Shown piece by piece: positions 12,455 to 20,614 of a stretch of DNA of 33,593 nucleotides. Source of the DNA: a virus; IMG/VR virus record IMGVR_UViG_3300025645_000241, positions 1-33,593 of that record; one strand, given 5' to 3'. How positions within the stretch are numbered: position 1 is the first letter of the stretch; each line of letters opens with the position of its first letter. The position numbers and the translations under genes were made by a program. Under the pieces are notes generated by a model. The model had not been told where the DNA came from. It searched no databases and was given only the letters and a program-made list of their open reading frames with translations.

Positions 12455-14056
12455 ATGGAAAGCAAATTCCTAAAGCACGTTTCATGCAATTGTGGTAGCT
12501 CTAACGGGGCTGCTTTGTACGATGACGGACACACCCACTGCTTTGTCTGCGGAGTTACAGCAGGGGAGCACGACAGGGAGGACAGCTACAGAGGACGAGA
12601 GGAAATGAATAGGCAACAATCAATGAAAGCCCCTATGGAAATCAAAGGTGAAATTAAGAGCATTCCTGAACGAGGAATCACCCGCTCCACATGTGCTAAA
12701 TACGAGGTGAGACAAGATGAAAACAGCCACTATTACCCTTACACTGACGGAAGCGGAGCTACAGTTGCTTCAAAGGTCAGAGGTGTTGCGGATAAATCTT
12801 TCTCTATCAGGGGAGATTTTAAAAGCGCGCAGCTATTCGGACAATCCCTATTTGCTTCTGGGGGAAAGGCTGTCACCATTTGCGAAGGTGAGCTGGACGC
12901 TCTAGCAGCCTTTCAGATGCAGGGCTCTCTGTATCCAACAGTGAGTGTGAGGAACGGCGCACAGGCGGCTTTAAAGGACTGCAAAGCAGCCTTTGAGTGG
13001 CTGGATAGTTTCGACTCAGTGGTTATCTGCTTTGATGCAGATGAACCGGGTCAGAAGGCAGCTAAGGAGGTTGCTGAACTCTTCGGAGGAAAGAGCAAGG
13101 TTGTTAAGCATGCAACAGGCTTCAAAGATGCCTGCGACTACTTGGCAGCTGGCAAGGAGAAGGACTTTGTAAATACGTGGTGGAGAGCTGAGGAGTTCAA
13201 GCCCGAGGGAATTGTGACGGTGAGCGACATCAAGGAGAGAATGCTAACTCCTCCTGTAGCAGGGCTTCCGTGGTGCTTCGATACGCTCACGCAGCTCACT
13301 TATGGTCGACGCAAAGGAGAACTGTACGGTTTCGGAGCAGGTGTAGGTGTTGGTAAAACTGACGTATTTACGCAACAGATTAGTTATGATATCAATGTGT
13401 TAAATGAAAAAGTAGGAGTTATATATCTTGAACAAAACGTGGTGGAAACTGCCCAACGTGTCGCTGGCAAGCTTGATAAGTGCCTGTATCACATCCCTGA
13501 TGCCGGTTGGACACAAGGACAATACGAAGAAAGCGTCGACCGACTAGAGAAACGAAACCAGCTCTACATGATGGAGCACTTCGGTGCTATGGATTGGACA
13601 ACGGTGAAGGGGATTATTCGATACTTCGCTAAAGCCTATGACATCAAGATGATCTATTTAGACCACCTGACTGCTTTAGCAGCCAACGAACAAGATGAAC
13701 GGAGAGCACTCGATGGAATCATGGCAGATATGGCTTCTTTGGCTCAATCTGATGGGCTTATTATCCACTTTGTTAGCCACCTCACTACTCCAGAGGGTAA
13801 AGCACACGAAGAGGGTGGACGAGTACTTGAGAAGCATTTTACAGGGAGTCGTGCTATTGCACGCTGGAGTCATTACATGTTTGGTTTGGAAAGAGATAAG
13901 CAGGCTGCTGATCCTGTGAAGCGACAAACAACAACCTTTCGAGTGTTGAAGGATAGGTTTGCAGGAAGCGCCACAGGAGAGAAGTTTGGTCTTCATTACG
14001 ACAGAAAGACAGGATATTTACATGAATGTCCTTTAATTGATGAAAGTGGGCTATAA
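12455..14056 (+). CDS. Primase-helicase (T7 gp4-like)
   Basis: A 533-residue bifunctional replication protein. The zinc-binding domain is at 8-32 (VSCNCGSSNGAALYDDGHTH, then CFVC). A TOPRIM primase core follows with 'TICEGELDALAAF' and 'VVICFDADEPGQKAAKE'. Next comes a RecA-type helicase with Walker A GAGVGVGKT (about 294-302), Walker B-like 'MIYLDHLTAL' and a late 'HFTGSRAIARWSHYMFGLER'. The first ligand pair is C-N-C, not the CxxC of T7 gp4, so a nearby His (8) may substitute. I prefer the ATG at 12455, because AAGG lies 7 bases upstream; an ATG at 12449 would add two residues. It unwinds the fork and makes primers for the polymerase encoded just downstream. The neighbouring genes form one replication operon. 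Confidence 0.93.
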   Translation: MESKFLKHVSCNCGSSNGAALYDDGHTHCFVCGVTAGEHDREDSYRGREEMNRQQSMKAPMEIKGEIKSIPERGITRSTCAKYEVRQDENSHYYPYTDGSGATVASKVRGVADKSFSIRGDFKSAQLFGQSLFASGGKAVTICEGELDALAAFQMQGSLYPTVSVRNGAQAALKDCKAAFEWLDSFDSVVICFDADEPGQKAAKEVAELFGGKSKVVKHATGFKDACDYLAAGKEKDFVNTWWRAEEFKPEGIVTVSDIKERMLTPPVAGLPWCFDTLTQLTYGRRKGELYGFGAGVGVGKTDVFTQQISYDINVLNEKVGVIYLEQNVVETAQRVAGKLDKCLYHIPDAGWTQGQYEESVDRLEKRNQLYMMEHFGAMDWTTVKGIIRYFAKAYDIKMIYLDHLTALAANEQDERRALDGIMADMASLAQSDGLIIHFVSHLTTPEGKAHEEGGRVLEKHFTGSRAIARWSHYMFGLERDKQAADPVKRQTTTFRVLKDRFAGSATGEKFGLHYDRKTGYLHECPLIDESGL

Positions 14057-14190
14057 TGATGAGCATTGAAGCCGTGATTGGCAGAATGATGGAAATGGAA
14101 ACCAAGTATTACGATCTTCAGGAGAAGTATCAAGAGCTTATCCACCAGTTTGAAGAACTAAAGGCAAGGTATGAAGAGGCTTGTAATTGA
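14056..14190 (+). CDS. 44-residue coiled-coil peptide
   Basis: Starts MMSIEAVIGRMMEMETKYYD and is a continuous heptad-like helix (LQEKYQELIHQFEELKARYEE). The start shares a base with the primase-helicase stop (TAATG), and its end overlaps the polymerase start by 20 bases. Its short length and position suggest either a small accessory of the replisome or a coupling ORF that feeds ribosomes to the polymerase. Not recognised. Confidence 0.5.
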   Translation: MMSIEAVIGRMMEMETKYYDLQEKYQELIHQFEELKARYEEACN

Positions 14191-15886
14191 CATTGAAACC
14201 ACGCTAGATCATAAAACCATCTGGCTTTGCTGCACTAAAGATATAGACACTGGAGAAACACACAAATGGTATCAGGCAAAAGCATTTCAGGACTATATCG
14301 CGGACGCTACGTTACTGATAGGACACAATCTAATCAGTTTCGATGCCTTTCTATTGAACAGCTTGTGGAAGACACGGATAGTTTTGAACAAGTGCTACGA
14401 CACTCTTCTAGTATCTCGTTTGCTCAACCCAAGCCGCGAAGGGGGCCACAGCCTCGCCGCGTGGGGCAGCACGTTAGGCACGAAGAAGATTGACTACAAA
14501 GCAACTTGGCAGTGGTTAGTAGACAGGAGAGAGGCTTACAAAGGGGAGTGCTATGACAGTCCTCATATGGGCTTATTAGCAACCTATTGTGAGCGCGATA
14601 TTGATGTGACAGCCCTGCTCTATGAGCACCTGATAGCAGAGATGGAGGCTCAGAAGTTCTCACAAGAAAGCGTGGAACTAGAGCATACCGTAGCCGCTAT
14701 TGTTGCTAAGCAGGAACGTAATGGCTTTAAACTGGACATACCCTATGCAACCGTGCTTCTTACTACAATCAAAGGAAAGCTGGACAGCATTTATGAATCA
14801 ATGCAAGACAGATGGCCTCCATACACAGTTGAACGAACAAGCGAGAAAACAGGCAAGCCTCTTAAGCCAACTACCGTTATATTCAATCCCGGAAGTAGAC
14901 AGCAGATTGGGGAAAAACTTATTGAACTTGGATGGGAACCCGCCACATTCACCCCAACAGGACAGCCAATTGTCGATGAAGGAAGCTTAGCAGGTTGTGA
15001 TCTTCCAGAGGCAAAGCTAATCAGTGAGTATTTGATGCTTCAAAAGCGTGTAGCTCAGATAGAGAGCTGGTTAGAAGCTGTGGAGGATGATGGAAGGGTT
15101 CACGGTAGGGTTACAACCAACGGTGCTGTAACTGGCCGCATGACACACAGCAGCCCTAATATGGCTCAGATTCCTAACAGCGGAAGCGTGTTTGGGCCTG
15201 AGTGTAGGGAGTGTTGGTCTGTAGAGGAAGGAAATGTGCTTGTCGGCGCTGACGCCAGTGGCCTTGAGCTACGAATGTTGGCCCATTATATGAAAGATGA
15301 TAATTATGTCAGTACAGTCGTTAATGGGAGTTCTAAGGACGGAACAGATGTTCACTCTGTCAATCAACGAGCTGCTGGACTTGGAACGAGAGACGCTGCC
15401 AAAACCTTCATCTATGCTTTCTTGTACGGAGCAGGAAATGCGAAGATTGGTTCAATTGTTGGAGGATCGGCTAAGGCTGGTGGAAAACTTAAAGAGAAAT
15501 TCCTTGAACAGACGCCAGCTTTACGCCTCCTTATTGACAAAGTTGCAACAATCGCAGCAAGTGGATCTGTTCCCGGACTCGATGGAAGACGTATCTGGGT
15601 TAGAAGCGAACACGCAGCCCTCAACAGCCTCCTTCAGGGTGCCGGGGCAATTGTAATGAAGAAGGCCCTTGTCATATTTGATGCTAAAATACGACAGAAT
15701 AAATGGCCTGTTAAGATAGTTGTTAATGTTCATGACGAATTTCAGTGGGAAACCAAGGAAATGTATGCTACAATAACAGGTGAGGCAGCAGTGCAAAGCA
15801 TTGTTGAAGCTGGGGAGTTTTATAAGCTACGTTGTCCCTTGAATGGAGAATTTAAATATGGAAGAAGTTGGAGAGACACCCACTGA
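14171..15886 (+). CDS. DNA polymerase, family A, with 3'-5' exonuclease
   Basis: A 571-residue replicative polymerase of the T7 gp5 type. Proofreading motifs: Exo I DIETT (Asp 7, Glu 9), Exo II 'GHNLISFDAFLL' (Asp 58) and Exo III 'YCERDIDV' (Tyr 139, Asp 143). Polymerase motifs: A 'ADASGLELRML' (Asp 361), B 'RDAAKTFIYAFLYG' (Arg 407, Lys 411, with Tyr at the sugar-selecting site as in T7), and C 'VNVHDEFQW' (His 521, Asp 522, Glu 523). All catalytic residues are present. It is about 130 residues shorter than T7 gp5, and I see no obvious thioredoxin-binding insert, so processivity is probably achieved otherwise. No intron or intein interrupts it. Confidence 0.95.
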   Translation: MKRLVIDIETTLDHKTIWLCCTKDIDTGETHKWYQAKAFQDYIADATLLIGHNLISFDAFLLNSLWKTRIVLNKCYDTLLVSRLLNPSREGGHSLAAWGSTLGTKKIDYKATWQWLVDRREAYKGECYDSPHMGLLATYCERDIDVTALLYEHLIAEMEAQKFSQESVELEHTVAAIVAKQERNGFKLDIPYATVLLTTIKGKLDSIYESMQDRWPPYTVERTSEKTGKPLKPTTVIFNPGSRQQIGEKLIELGWEPATFTPTGQPIVDEGSLAGCDLPEAKLISEYLMLQKRVAQIESWLEAVEDDGRVHGRVTTNGAVTGRMTHSSPNMAQIPNSGSVFGPECRECWSVEEGNVLVGADASGLELRMLAHYMKDDNYVSTVVNGSSKDGTDVHSVNQRAAGLGTRDAAKTFIYAFLYGAGNAKIGSIVGGSAKAGGKLKEKFLEQTPALRLLIDKVATIAASGSVPGLDGRRIWVRSEHAALNSLLQGAGAIVMKKALVIFDAKIRQNKWPVKIVVNVHDEFQWETKEMYATITGEAAVQSIVEAGEFYKLRCPLNGEFKYGRSWRDTH

Positions 15887-16049
15887 TGAAGATATTTCTG
15901 AAGTTATCGGAAAGGTGGTAATTACAGTGTATAATGATTGCTTCTCAGTTGAACACACAGCAGGCCTAAGCCCTACAGAGATTGTAGGCTTGCTGATTGC
16001 AACACTTGAGAAGATGGGTGGAGAGACAGAAGAGCGAGTAGTTCATTAA
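15858..16049 (+). CDS. Small acidic protein after the polymerase
   Basis: 63 residues from the ATG at 15858 (MEEVGETPTDEDISEVIGKV), or 68 from an ATG at 15843. The later one has a GAGAA ribosome site. It overlaps the end of the polymerase gene. The acidic N-terminus is followed by a beta strand (VVITVYNDCFSVEHT) and a helix 'SPTEIVGLLIATLEKM', an arrangement seen in many short phage proteins of unknown function. Probably made with the polymerase. Confidence 0.55.
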   Translation: MEEVGETPTDEDISEVIGKVVITVYNDCFSVEHTAGLSPTEIVGLLIATLEKMGGETEERVVH

Positions 16050-16082
16050 ACAAACGGGCATAGCCCCTTTAAAAGGAAATAT

Positions 16083-16511
16083 ATGACAGCGAATATGAAA
16101 CCAGTGCGTATTACAGGAACCCTCTACTGGACACAGTGGATGACCAAAATTAATACAGCGTTCAACGAGGATAGCACTAAGTATGAATGCACCATTGGCG
16201 ACCTTTCTGAGAAGGATTGTGAGGCTCTTAAGAGCATGGGTATTAAGATTAAGAACAAAGAAGGACAAGGCTCCTTCATTGTGTGTAAGAGCAACTTTGT
16301 TCATGGAGCTGTAGATGAGGATGGTAAACCAGTTGATCCATTGGCTATTAGCAAGGGAACGAAGGTTGCTGCAATTATGAGTTTCTACACTCATAAGATG
16401 AGCAAGATGCACGGCAACGCCCCTTCTATTAAGAAGTTGATTGTCACTGAGCTGGTAACATACAATCCAGACAAGGCACTTGCTGAGGAGCTGGACGAAT
16501 ACGTCCTCTAA
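16083..16511 (+). CDS. Single-stranded DNA-binding protein-like
   Basis: A 142-residue protein starting MTANMKPVRITGTLYWTQWM. The order 'KYECTIGDLSEKDCEALKSMGI', then 'IKNKEGQGSFIVCKSN', then 'DPLAISKGTKVAAIMSFY' followed by an acidic tail (LAEELDEYVL) matches an OB-fold phage ssDNA-binding protein of the T7 gp2.5-like group. In that group an acidic C-terminus contacts polymerase and primase-helicase. The gene lies between polymerase and exonuclease, the expected context, and its stop overlaps the exonuclease start (TAATG). Sequence identity across this family is low, so the call rests on size, pattern, tail and context. Confidence 0.65.
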   Translation: MTANMKPVRITGTLYWTQWMTKINTAFNEDSTKYECTIGDLSEKDCEALKSMGIKIKNKEGQGSFIVCKSNFVHGAVDEDGKPVDPLAISKGTKVAAIMSFYTHKMSKMHGNAPSIKKLIVTELVTYNPDKALAEELDEYVL

Positions 16512-17209
16512 TGGATAAGCGCCTTAACACGGCGTTCATTGATGCTGACTACATGGTTTATAAAATAGGATTCTCATCTAAGGATGTCTCCGAAGCTATA
16601 GCCTGTAGTCGGCTTCAGGAACAGCTATTTGATCTAGTCTACACAACTTTGAAGTGTGAAGATTATGATGCTTTTATCACAGGCAAGACTAATTTCCGAT
16701 ATGAGGTTGCTATAACGCATCCTTACAAAGGAAATAGGAAAATGCTTGAGCGTCCCATCCACTACGAAGCCCTACGAGAAAAACTTATCTCTCTAGGTGC
16801 TTCTGTTAGTGAGAACCAAGAGGCTGACGATGATGTAGGCATTATCTCTTCACAGTATGAAGGAATTATTGTCCATGTGGATAAAGACTTAGACCAGCTT
16901 CCGGGTTTGCATTTCAATCCTATAAAAGGAGAGATGTATTCCATAACACCTGAGCAAGGGCTTAAAAACTTCTACACTCAGTTACTAACAGGAGATAGAA
17001 TTGACAACATTGTTTGCTTGTATGGCATCGGCCCTGTCAAGGCTGCGAAGATTCTTAAAGACTGTACGACAGAGCAAGAGCTCTATGGAGCAGTGAAGAA
17101 GGCTTATGAAGACCACGAAGAGCCTCTGGACAGACTTCTAGAGAACGGCAGGCTGTTGTGGCTAAGCCGTTATGAAGGACAACGCTGGGAGTTTCCTAGT
17201 GAGGAGTAG
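16511..17209 (+). CDS. 5'-3' exonuclease (FEN/T7 gp6-like)
   Basis: A 232-residue nuclease. The N-terminal strand 'NTAFIDADYMVYKIGF' carries the first acidic residue. 'ENQEADDDVGIIS' and 'IIVHVDKDLDQLPGL' give the acidic metal clusters. 'LLTGDRIDNIVCLYGIGPVKAAKIL' is the helix-hairpin-helix of the flap endonuclease/5'-exonuclease family. It would remove RNA primers and recess ends during replication and recombination, working with the SSB and polymerase next to it. The length is close to the compact phage members. The start shares a base with the upstream stop and the end overlaps the HNH gene. Confidence 0.88.
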   Translation: MDKRLNTAFIDADYMVYKIGFSSKDVSEAIACSRLQEQLFDLVYTTLKCEDYDAFITGKTNFRYEVAITHPYKGNRKMLERPIHYEALREKLISLGASVSENQEADDDVGIISSQYEGIIVHVDKDLDQLPGLHFNPIKGEMYSITPEQGLKNFYTQLLTGDRIDNIVCLYGIGPVKAAKILKDCTTEQELYGAVKKAYEDHEEPLDRLLENGRLLWLSRYEGQRWEFPSEE

Positions 17210-17576
17210 TTTTAATGATGGAGAATGGACAGCTGCTAAATTCAGAAGCTTTGTTACTGGTGCGCTGCGAACGGCAACTCGCCGATGGCCTCCGAAGTAT
17301 GCTGCTCTGAAGGAAGCCTCTACTACACGGAAAACTAACAAGAAGACAGGAAAGCTTGCTATGCACTATATGTGCTCTACTTGCTCTGTTGAGTTTGTTA
17401 GTGGAGATGTGCAGATAGATCATACAAGCCCTGTGGTGGAGCCTTCGAAGGGCTTTATTAGCTGGGATGTTTATGTCGATAGATTGTTCTGTGAGAAGGA
17501 TAATCTAAGTGTGCTCTGTAAGCCCTGCCATGCTGATAAGACAGCAGCAGAAAAGAAATTAAGGAAGAAGAAATGA
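17199..17576 (+). CDS. HNH endonuclease
   Basis: I place the start at a GTG (17199), with GGGAG about 7 bases upstream, giving a 125-residue protein starting 'RSSFNDGEWTAAKFRSFVTG' after the initiator. An in-frame ATG at 17172 inside the exonuclease gene is less likely. Motifs: 'TRRWPPKYAALKEA', the zinc-knuckle 'MCSTCSVEF', the HNH-type 'VQIDHTSPV', and 'LSVLCKPCHADKTAAEKK' with the second Cys pair. This family is common next to exonuclease genes in T7-like replication modules. It might be a free-standing homing enzyme or act in DNA processing. Its stop overlaps the following start (ATGA). Confidence 0.82.
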   Translation: MRSSFNDGEWTAAKFRSFVTGALRTATRRWPPKYAALKEASTTRKTNKKTGKLAMHYMCSTCSVEFVSGDVQIDHTSPVVEPSKGFISWDVYVDRLFCEKDNLSVLCKPCHADKTAAEKKLRKKK

Positions 17577-17779
17577 AAGCAGTTGGCTTAGGGGGTGATC
17601 CTATTGCATGGGGCATACCTACAAAGTGGCTTTCAATTGAAACGCCTCAGACTATAACTGAACGTCCTCATGATTGGCGTACGGAGTGGATTCCTCTATA
17701 CGCCTGTTCTGTAAAGAGTACAAGCATTATAGACCATACAGAATGTATTTGCCGTCCTTATTGTGATAATATTGATTAA
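17573..17779 (+). CDS. Small protein, unknown
   Basis: 68 residues starting MKAVGLGGDPIAWGIPTKWL. It is coupled to the HNH gene by an ATGA overlap and ends 9 bases before thyX. The second half 'DWRTEWIPLYACSVKSTSIID' carries three Cys in 'CSV...ECICRPYC', which may bind metal. No membrane segment. Not recognised. Confidence 0.5.
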   Translation: MKAVGLGGDPIAWGIPTKWLSIETPQTITERPHDWRTEWIPLYACSVKSTSIIDHTECICRPYCDNID

Positions 17780-17788
17780 AGGAAAACT

Positions 17789-18424
17789 ATGAAGGTAAGC
17801 ACAGTATGGGCAACTCCAGAGGGAGAGGCTCTGGTGGCTTTCATGGCCCGTGTAAGTAACCCAACTAATCAGGACAACCCAGAGAGTGCTCCGAAGCTAA
17901 TTAAATACTTAGCTAAGAACAACCACTGGAGTCCTTTTGAGATGGTTAACATCTGCATGGAGATTGAAACCACTAGAGACATTGCCCGTCAGATCCTTCG
18001 CCACCGAAGCTTTAGCTTTCAAGAATTCTCTCAGAGATATGCGGAGATTCCTCAAGATGGTTTTGAATATGGGCATGTTAGGCTACAAGACACGAAGAAT
18101 CGTCAGAACAGTTTAACTACAGATGATGAAGAACTTAGTGATTGGTGGGCTTATATGCAGAACCGTGCTGTAGGAGAGGCTGAGTTTATTTATAAAGCTG
18201 CTCTTAAGCGTGGGATTGCTAAAGAAGTTGCTCGTAAGGTGTTGCCAGAGGGTTTGACAAAGAGTCGTATGTATATGAACGGAACGCTTCGGAGCTGGCT
18301 ACACTATGTATCCATTCGCTGTGACAAAGCCACTCAGAAGGAGCACCGAGAGGTTGCTCTATTGTGTAAACAGGAGATTGCTAAGGCATTCCCTAGTATG
18401 TTGGAGATATTAAATGAGAATTGA
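17789..18424 (+). CDS. thyX: FAD-dependent thymidylate synthase ThyX
   Basis: A 211-residue enzyme with the ThyX signature RHRSFSFQEFSQRY (about 71-84), matching RHRxxSxxxxSxR. Other family parts are 'VSNPTNQDNPESAPKLIKYL' near the start, 'HWSPFEMVNICMEI', and 'KEVARKVLPEGLTKSRMYMNG' with the late 'WLHYVSIRCDKATQKEHREVA' substrate segment. It makes dTMP from dUMP using methylene-tetrahydrofolate, NADPH and FAD. The ribosome site is AAAGGAAA. It is part of the nucleotide-supply block ending with the ribonucleotide reductase. Length and motifs are complete. Confidence 0.95.
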   Translation: MKVSTVWATPEGEALVAFMARVSNPTNQDNPESAPKLIKYLAKNNHWSPFEMVNICMEIETTRDIARQILRHRSFSFQEFSQRYAEIPQDGFEYGHVRLQDTKNRQNSLTTDDEELSDWWAYMQNRAVGEAEFIYKAALKRGIAKEVARKVLPEGLTKSRMYMNGTLRSWLHYVSIRCDKATQKEHREVALLCKQEIAKAFPSMLEILNEN

Positions 18425-18704
18425 AGAAATTGAAAACATCCTTGATGAGTTTGACTTTAGCTATGTCAATAAAGCAATGGCCTTGCTTGAATGGGAGTGG
18501 TGTAGCTCAGCTGGTGTGCCAACTGTGGGGGAGCTTCGGAGAGTGGCTCGTTCCCTCTTAGAAGAAGCCTATAATCAACCACCGGCTCCTTTCTACATGG
18601 TGGGTACGGGAGGCTTTGAAGCAATCCGAACAATGGAAACAGGCGGCTTGAATAAATACTTGTCTTTGAAATTTGTATTATCTGAATGGAACAACTATGA
18701 CTAA
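18414..18704 (+). CDS. Conserved small phage protein after thyX
   Basis: 96 residues starting MRIEEIENILDEFDFSYVNK and overlapping the end of thyX. 'MALLEWEWCSSAGVPTVGELRRVARSLLEEA' followed by 'GTGGFEAIRTMETGGLNKYLSLKFVLSEW' is a recurring phage domain ('L.W.W....VPT..ELR..A..LL...GGF.A....G.L.L.FVLSEW') without known function. It is helical at the N-terminus and beta at the C-terminus. The family probably acts in early or middle infection, judging by gene order only. Confidence 0.65.
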   Translation: MRIEEIENILDEFDFSYVNKAMALLEWEWCSSAGVPTVGELRRVARSLLEEAYNQPPAPFYMVGTGGFEAIRTMETGGLNKYLSLKFVLSEWNNYD

Positions 18705-18942
18705 CCTTACCGACTTTAAAGAAACTTACACATTCCGCTACTTTGACGGTGAAGACCGCAGCATCTCCACCTCCTTCTCTCCCGGAGACACGTGGCCGGA
18801 GGTGCTTGAGCAGTTTATCTCTTTCATGAATAATGTATATGGGTACGATATTCGTGAGAAGGTGGGAATTGTTTCTCGTCCTTTTGGTTTAAATCAAGAA
18901 AAATGGAGCGGCCCTGTATTTAATCCGGAGGACTCCCTATGA
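18697..18942 (+). CDS. Conserved small protein, unknown
   Basis: 81 residues from the ATG at 18697 (MTNLTDFKETYTFRYFDGED). An upstream ATG inside the previous gene would add 8 residues. 'YTFRYFDGEDRSISTSFSPGDTWPEVLEQFISFMNNVYGYDI' reads as an N-terminal beta hairpin, a 'TW.EVLE.FI.FM...YGYDI' helix and a C-terminal loop, a layout found in other small phage proteins. Its end is coupled to the next gene by ATGA. Confidence 0.6.
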   Translation: MTNLTDFKETYTFRYFDGEDRSISTSFSPGDTWPEVLEQFISFMNNVYGYDIREKVGIVSRPFGLNQEKWSGPVFNPEDSL

Positions 18943-19208
18943 ATTATCTCTCACGGCTTTTCCTGAACAAGAAGGAAGGCATGGCAGCAATGCAGGTTTC
19001 CTTTGAAGCCTCAACGCACTATGTAGAATCTTCTGTTGTTATCAGTGACTGTAACCGACAAATAAATTTAGATTTCTCTAGCAGCAGTGCTAAAATGTAC
19101 AAAGAGAAATTAGGGAAGTTAAGCACGCTAATTTCGGAACTAGGAAAGCTTGAATCCCACATGTATGATTTCCAAGAGTCTGCTGAGTTTAAGAAGATGT
19201 ACAAATGA
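18939..19208 (+). CDS. Small helical protein, unknown
   Basis: 89 residues starting MNYLSRLFLNKKEGMAAMQV. The first part is beta-like (VSFEASTHYVESSVVISDCN) and the second a long Lys/Leu-rich helix (MYKEKLGKLSTLISELGKLE). It is coupled by ATGA both to the gene before and to the phosphoesterase after. Not recognised. Confidence 0.55.
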   Translation: MNYLSRLFLNKKEGMAAMQVSFEASTHYVESSVVISDCNRQINLDFSSSSAKMYKEKLGKLSTLISELGKLESHMYDFQESAEFKKMYK

Positions 19209-19975
19209 AAATATTAGTTATTCCTGACTGCCAAGTTAAGGCAGGTGTTCCGGTGGAGCACCTCGTGTGGGCAGGGAAGGCTATTTGTGACTATCGCCCT
19301 GATGTTGTTGTAAACATTGGTGACTTTGCAGATATGCCTTCCTTGTCCACACACGATACCAAAGGAAGCAAATACTTTGAAGGGCTGCGATACAATATTG
19401 ATGTTGACACAACTAAGCTGGCTATGAAGCTGTTGCTACAGCCCTTGCGAGATTTACAAGAAACTCAGAAGGAAAGCAAGCATAAGGTTTATAAGCCTCG
19501 CATGGTGCTCACGTTGGGCAATCATGAACACCGTATTAATAGGGCAGTTAATAATAACCCCATGCTTGAGGGGCTCATATCAACAAAGGATTTAGGTTAT
19601 GAAAATGATTGGGAAGTTCACGAGTTTCTGCATCCGGTTTTTATCAATGGTGTGGGCTTTAACCATTACTGGCCTGTTGGCGCTATGGGTCGTCCTGCCG
19701 CTTCTCCTGCTGCAATTGTTTCTAAGCTTCACATGTCTTGTGTTGCAGGGCATCAACAAGGCCGCTCAGTGGCTTACGGTAAAAGAGCAGACGGCAGAAG
19801 CATCTGTGCTATCATTGCTGGGAGTTTCTATCAGCACGACGAGGATTATATGGATCAGCTTAGTAATAAGCATTGGCGTGGTTTGGTTGTATTGAATGAA
19901 GTTGAGGATGGACACTTCGATGAAATGTTCCTCAGCATTGAGTATTTGAAAGGTAAATATGGCACAGAGTTGTGA
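19205..19975 (+). CDS. Calcineurin-like metallophosphoesterase
   Basis: A 256-residue protein with the dimetal phosphoesterase order. The first strand is 'ILVIPDCQVK' (Asp 8, with Gln where most members have His), then 'VVNIGDFADMPS' (Asp 40), 'LGNHEHR' (Asn 106, His 107), and a late 'CVAGHQQGRS' (His about 183) with a following 'AGSFYQHD'. The D-x-Q variant is common in phage members. The substrate is not evident. Phage relatives include nucleases and phosphatases, and its place among nucleotide genes would fit a nucleotidase or DNA 3'-phosphatase, which is inference. Its start is coupled to the preceding gene. Confidence 0.85.
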   Translation: MKILVIPDCQVKAGVPVEHLVWAGKAICDYRPDVVVNIGDFADMPSLSTHDTKGSKYFEGLRYNIDVDTTKLAMKLLLQPLRDLQETQKESKHKVYKPRMVLTLGNHEHRINRAVNNNPMLEGLISTKDLGYENDWEVHEFLHPVFINGVGFNHYWPVGAMGRPAASPAAIVSKLHMSCVAGHQQGRSVAYGKRADGRSICAIIAGSFYQHDEDYMDQLSNKHWRGLVVLNEVEDGHFDEMFLSIEYLKGKYGTEL

Positions 19976-20447
19976 TGGATGCTTCTATGAGAAAGTACAT
20001 GGTTCACAAGATCCCTGCTCTTCCTGTGGCTCTGGACATAGTTATGATAAATGGGTAGCAGTGGACTTCCTAAAGAATGTGCCAGATGATACAAGCAGCA
20101 TGGAAGGAGAGAAGGTTATGAATAACATGCTGACAGAGCTTGAACGAATCAAGAGCAAGCAAGGGGTTAAATACGACAGTGAGAAGGCCAAGTGGTCATT
20201 GCTGCCCTTCCGAGCCTTGCAAGAAGTTGTGGAAGTTCTCACCTTCGGAGCTAAGAAATACGCCGCTGATAATTGGAAACATGTACCACAGGCGCGTGAG
20301 CGCTATATTGACGCAGCTTATAGGCATTTGTCTGATTGGAGCACTACATCTCGCTTAGATCCCGAGACAAACAAGAGCCACCTAGCACACGCTATTTGTT
20401 GCTTGCTGTTTCTCTTGTGGTTTGAGCAGAAAGACAGGGCCGTGTGA
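19959..20447 (+). CDS. Zinc-ribbon plus dATP/dGTP diphosphohydrolase-like protein
   Basis: 162 residues. The N-terminus has a zinc ribbon (C5-x2-C8, C20-x2-C23: 'SCDGCFYEK', 'DPCSSCG'). After a linker comes a helical domain 'GVKYDSEKAKWSLLPFRALQ', 'VVEVLTFGAKKYAADNWKHV', 'YIDAAYRHLSDW', 'SHLAHAICCLLFL'. This matches the phage family called dATP/dGTP diphosphohydrolase N-terminal (formerly a DUF), with Glu/Asp/His positions suited to metal binding as in MazG-like folds. It may trim or clean dNTP pools. The ribbon fusion is less usual. The gene overlaps its neighbours on both sides (16 bases upstream, then TGATG). Confidence 0.72.
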   Translation: MAQSCDGCFYEKVHGSQDPCSSCGSGHSYDKWVAVDFLKNVPDDTSSMEGEKVMNNMLTELERIKSKQGVKYDSEKAKWSLLPFRALQEVVEVLTFGAKKYAADNWKHVPQARERYIDAAYRHLSDWSTTSRLDPETNKSHLAHAICCLLFLLWFEQKDRAV

Positions 20448-20614
20448 TGGGATACTACACTCCCTATATAAAAAGTAGTTATATAACCGGAGGGCTACGA
20501 AGGCAAACAGTGCAGGACTTCCTTGCAGCTGTGGCCTTTGTAGACAAGTTTAAGAAGTTTGACCAGCTATATGTATACGAACAAGAAAAGAAGGAAATTA
20601 ATGACCAAGAATGA
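20447..20614 (+). CDS. 55-residue protein before the RNR, unknown
   Basis: Starts MGYYTPYIKSSYITGGLRRQ and continues TVQDFLAAVAFVDKFKKFDQ. It overlaps the previous stop (TGATG) and runs 14 bases into the RNR gene, and its end carries the RNR ribosome site AGAAGGAA. A helical, basic small protein, not recognised. The arrangement suggests translation coupling with the reductase. Confidence 0.5.
   Translation: MGYYTPYIKSSYITGGLRRQTVQDFLAAVAFVDKFKKFDQLYVYEQEKKEINDQE

Noticed and set aside
13676-14105. Long minus-strand ORFs opposite the primase-helicase and polymerase genes
   Set aside because: They are antisense shadows with Ser/Leu/His-rich, motif-free translations and no ribosome sites.
19959-20447. 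Marker of a 2-aminoadenine (Z) genome
   Set aside because: No PurZ or DatZ homologue is visible in the window, and the dNTP hydrolase-like domain alone is common in ordinary phages.
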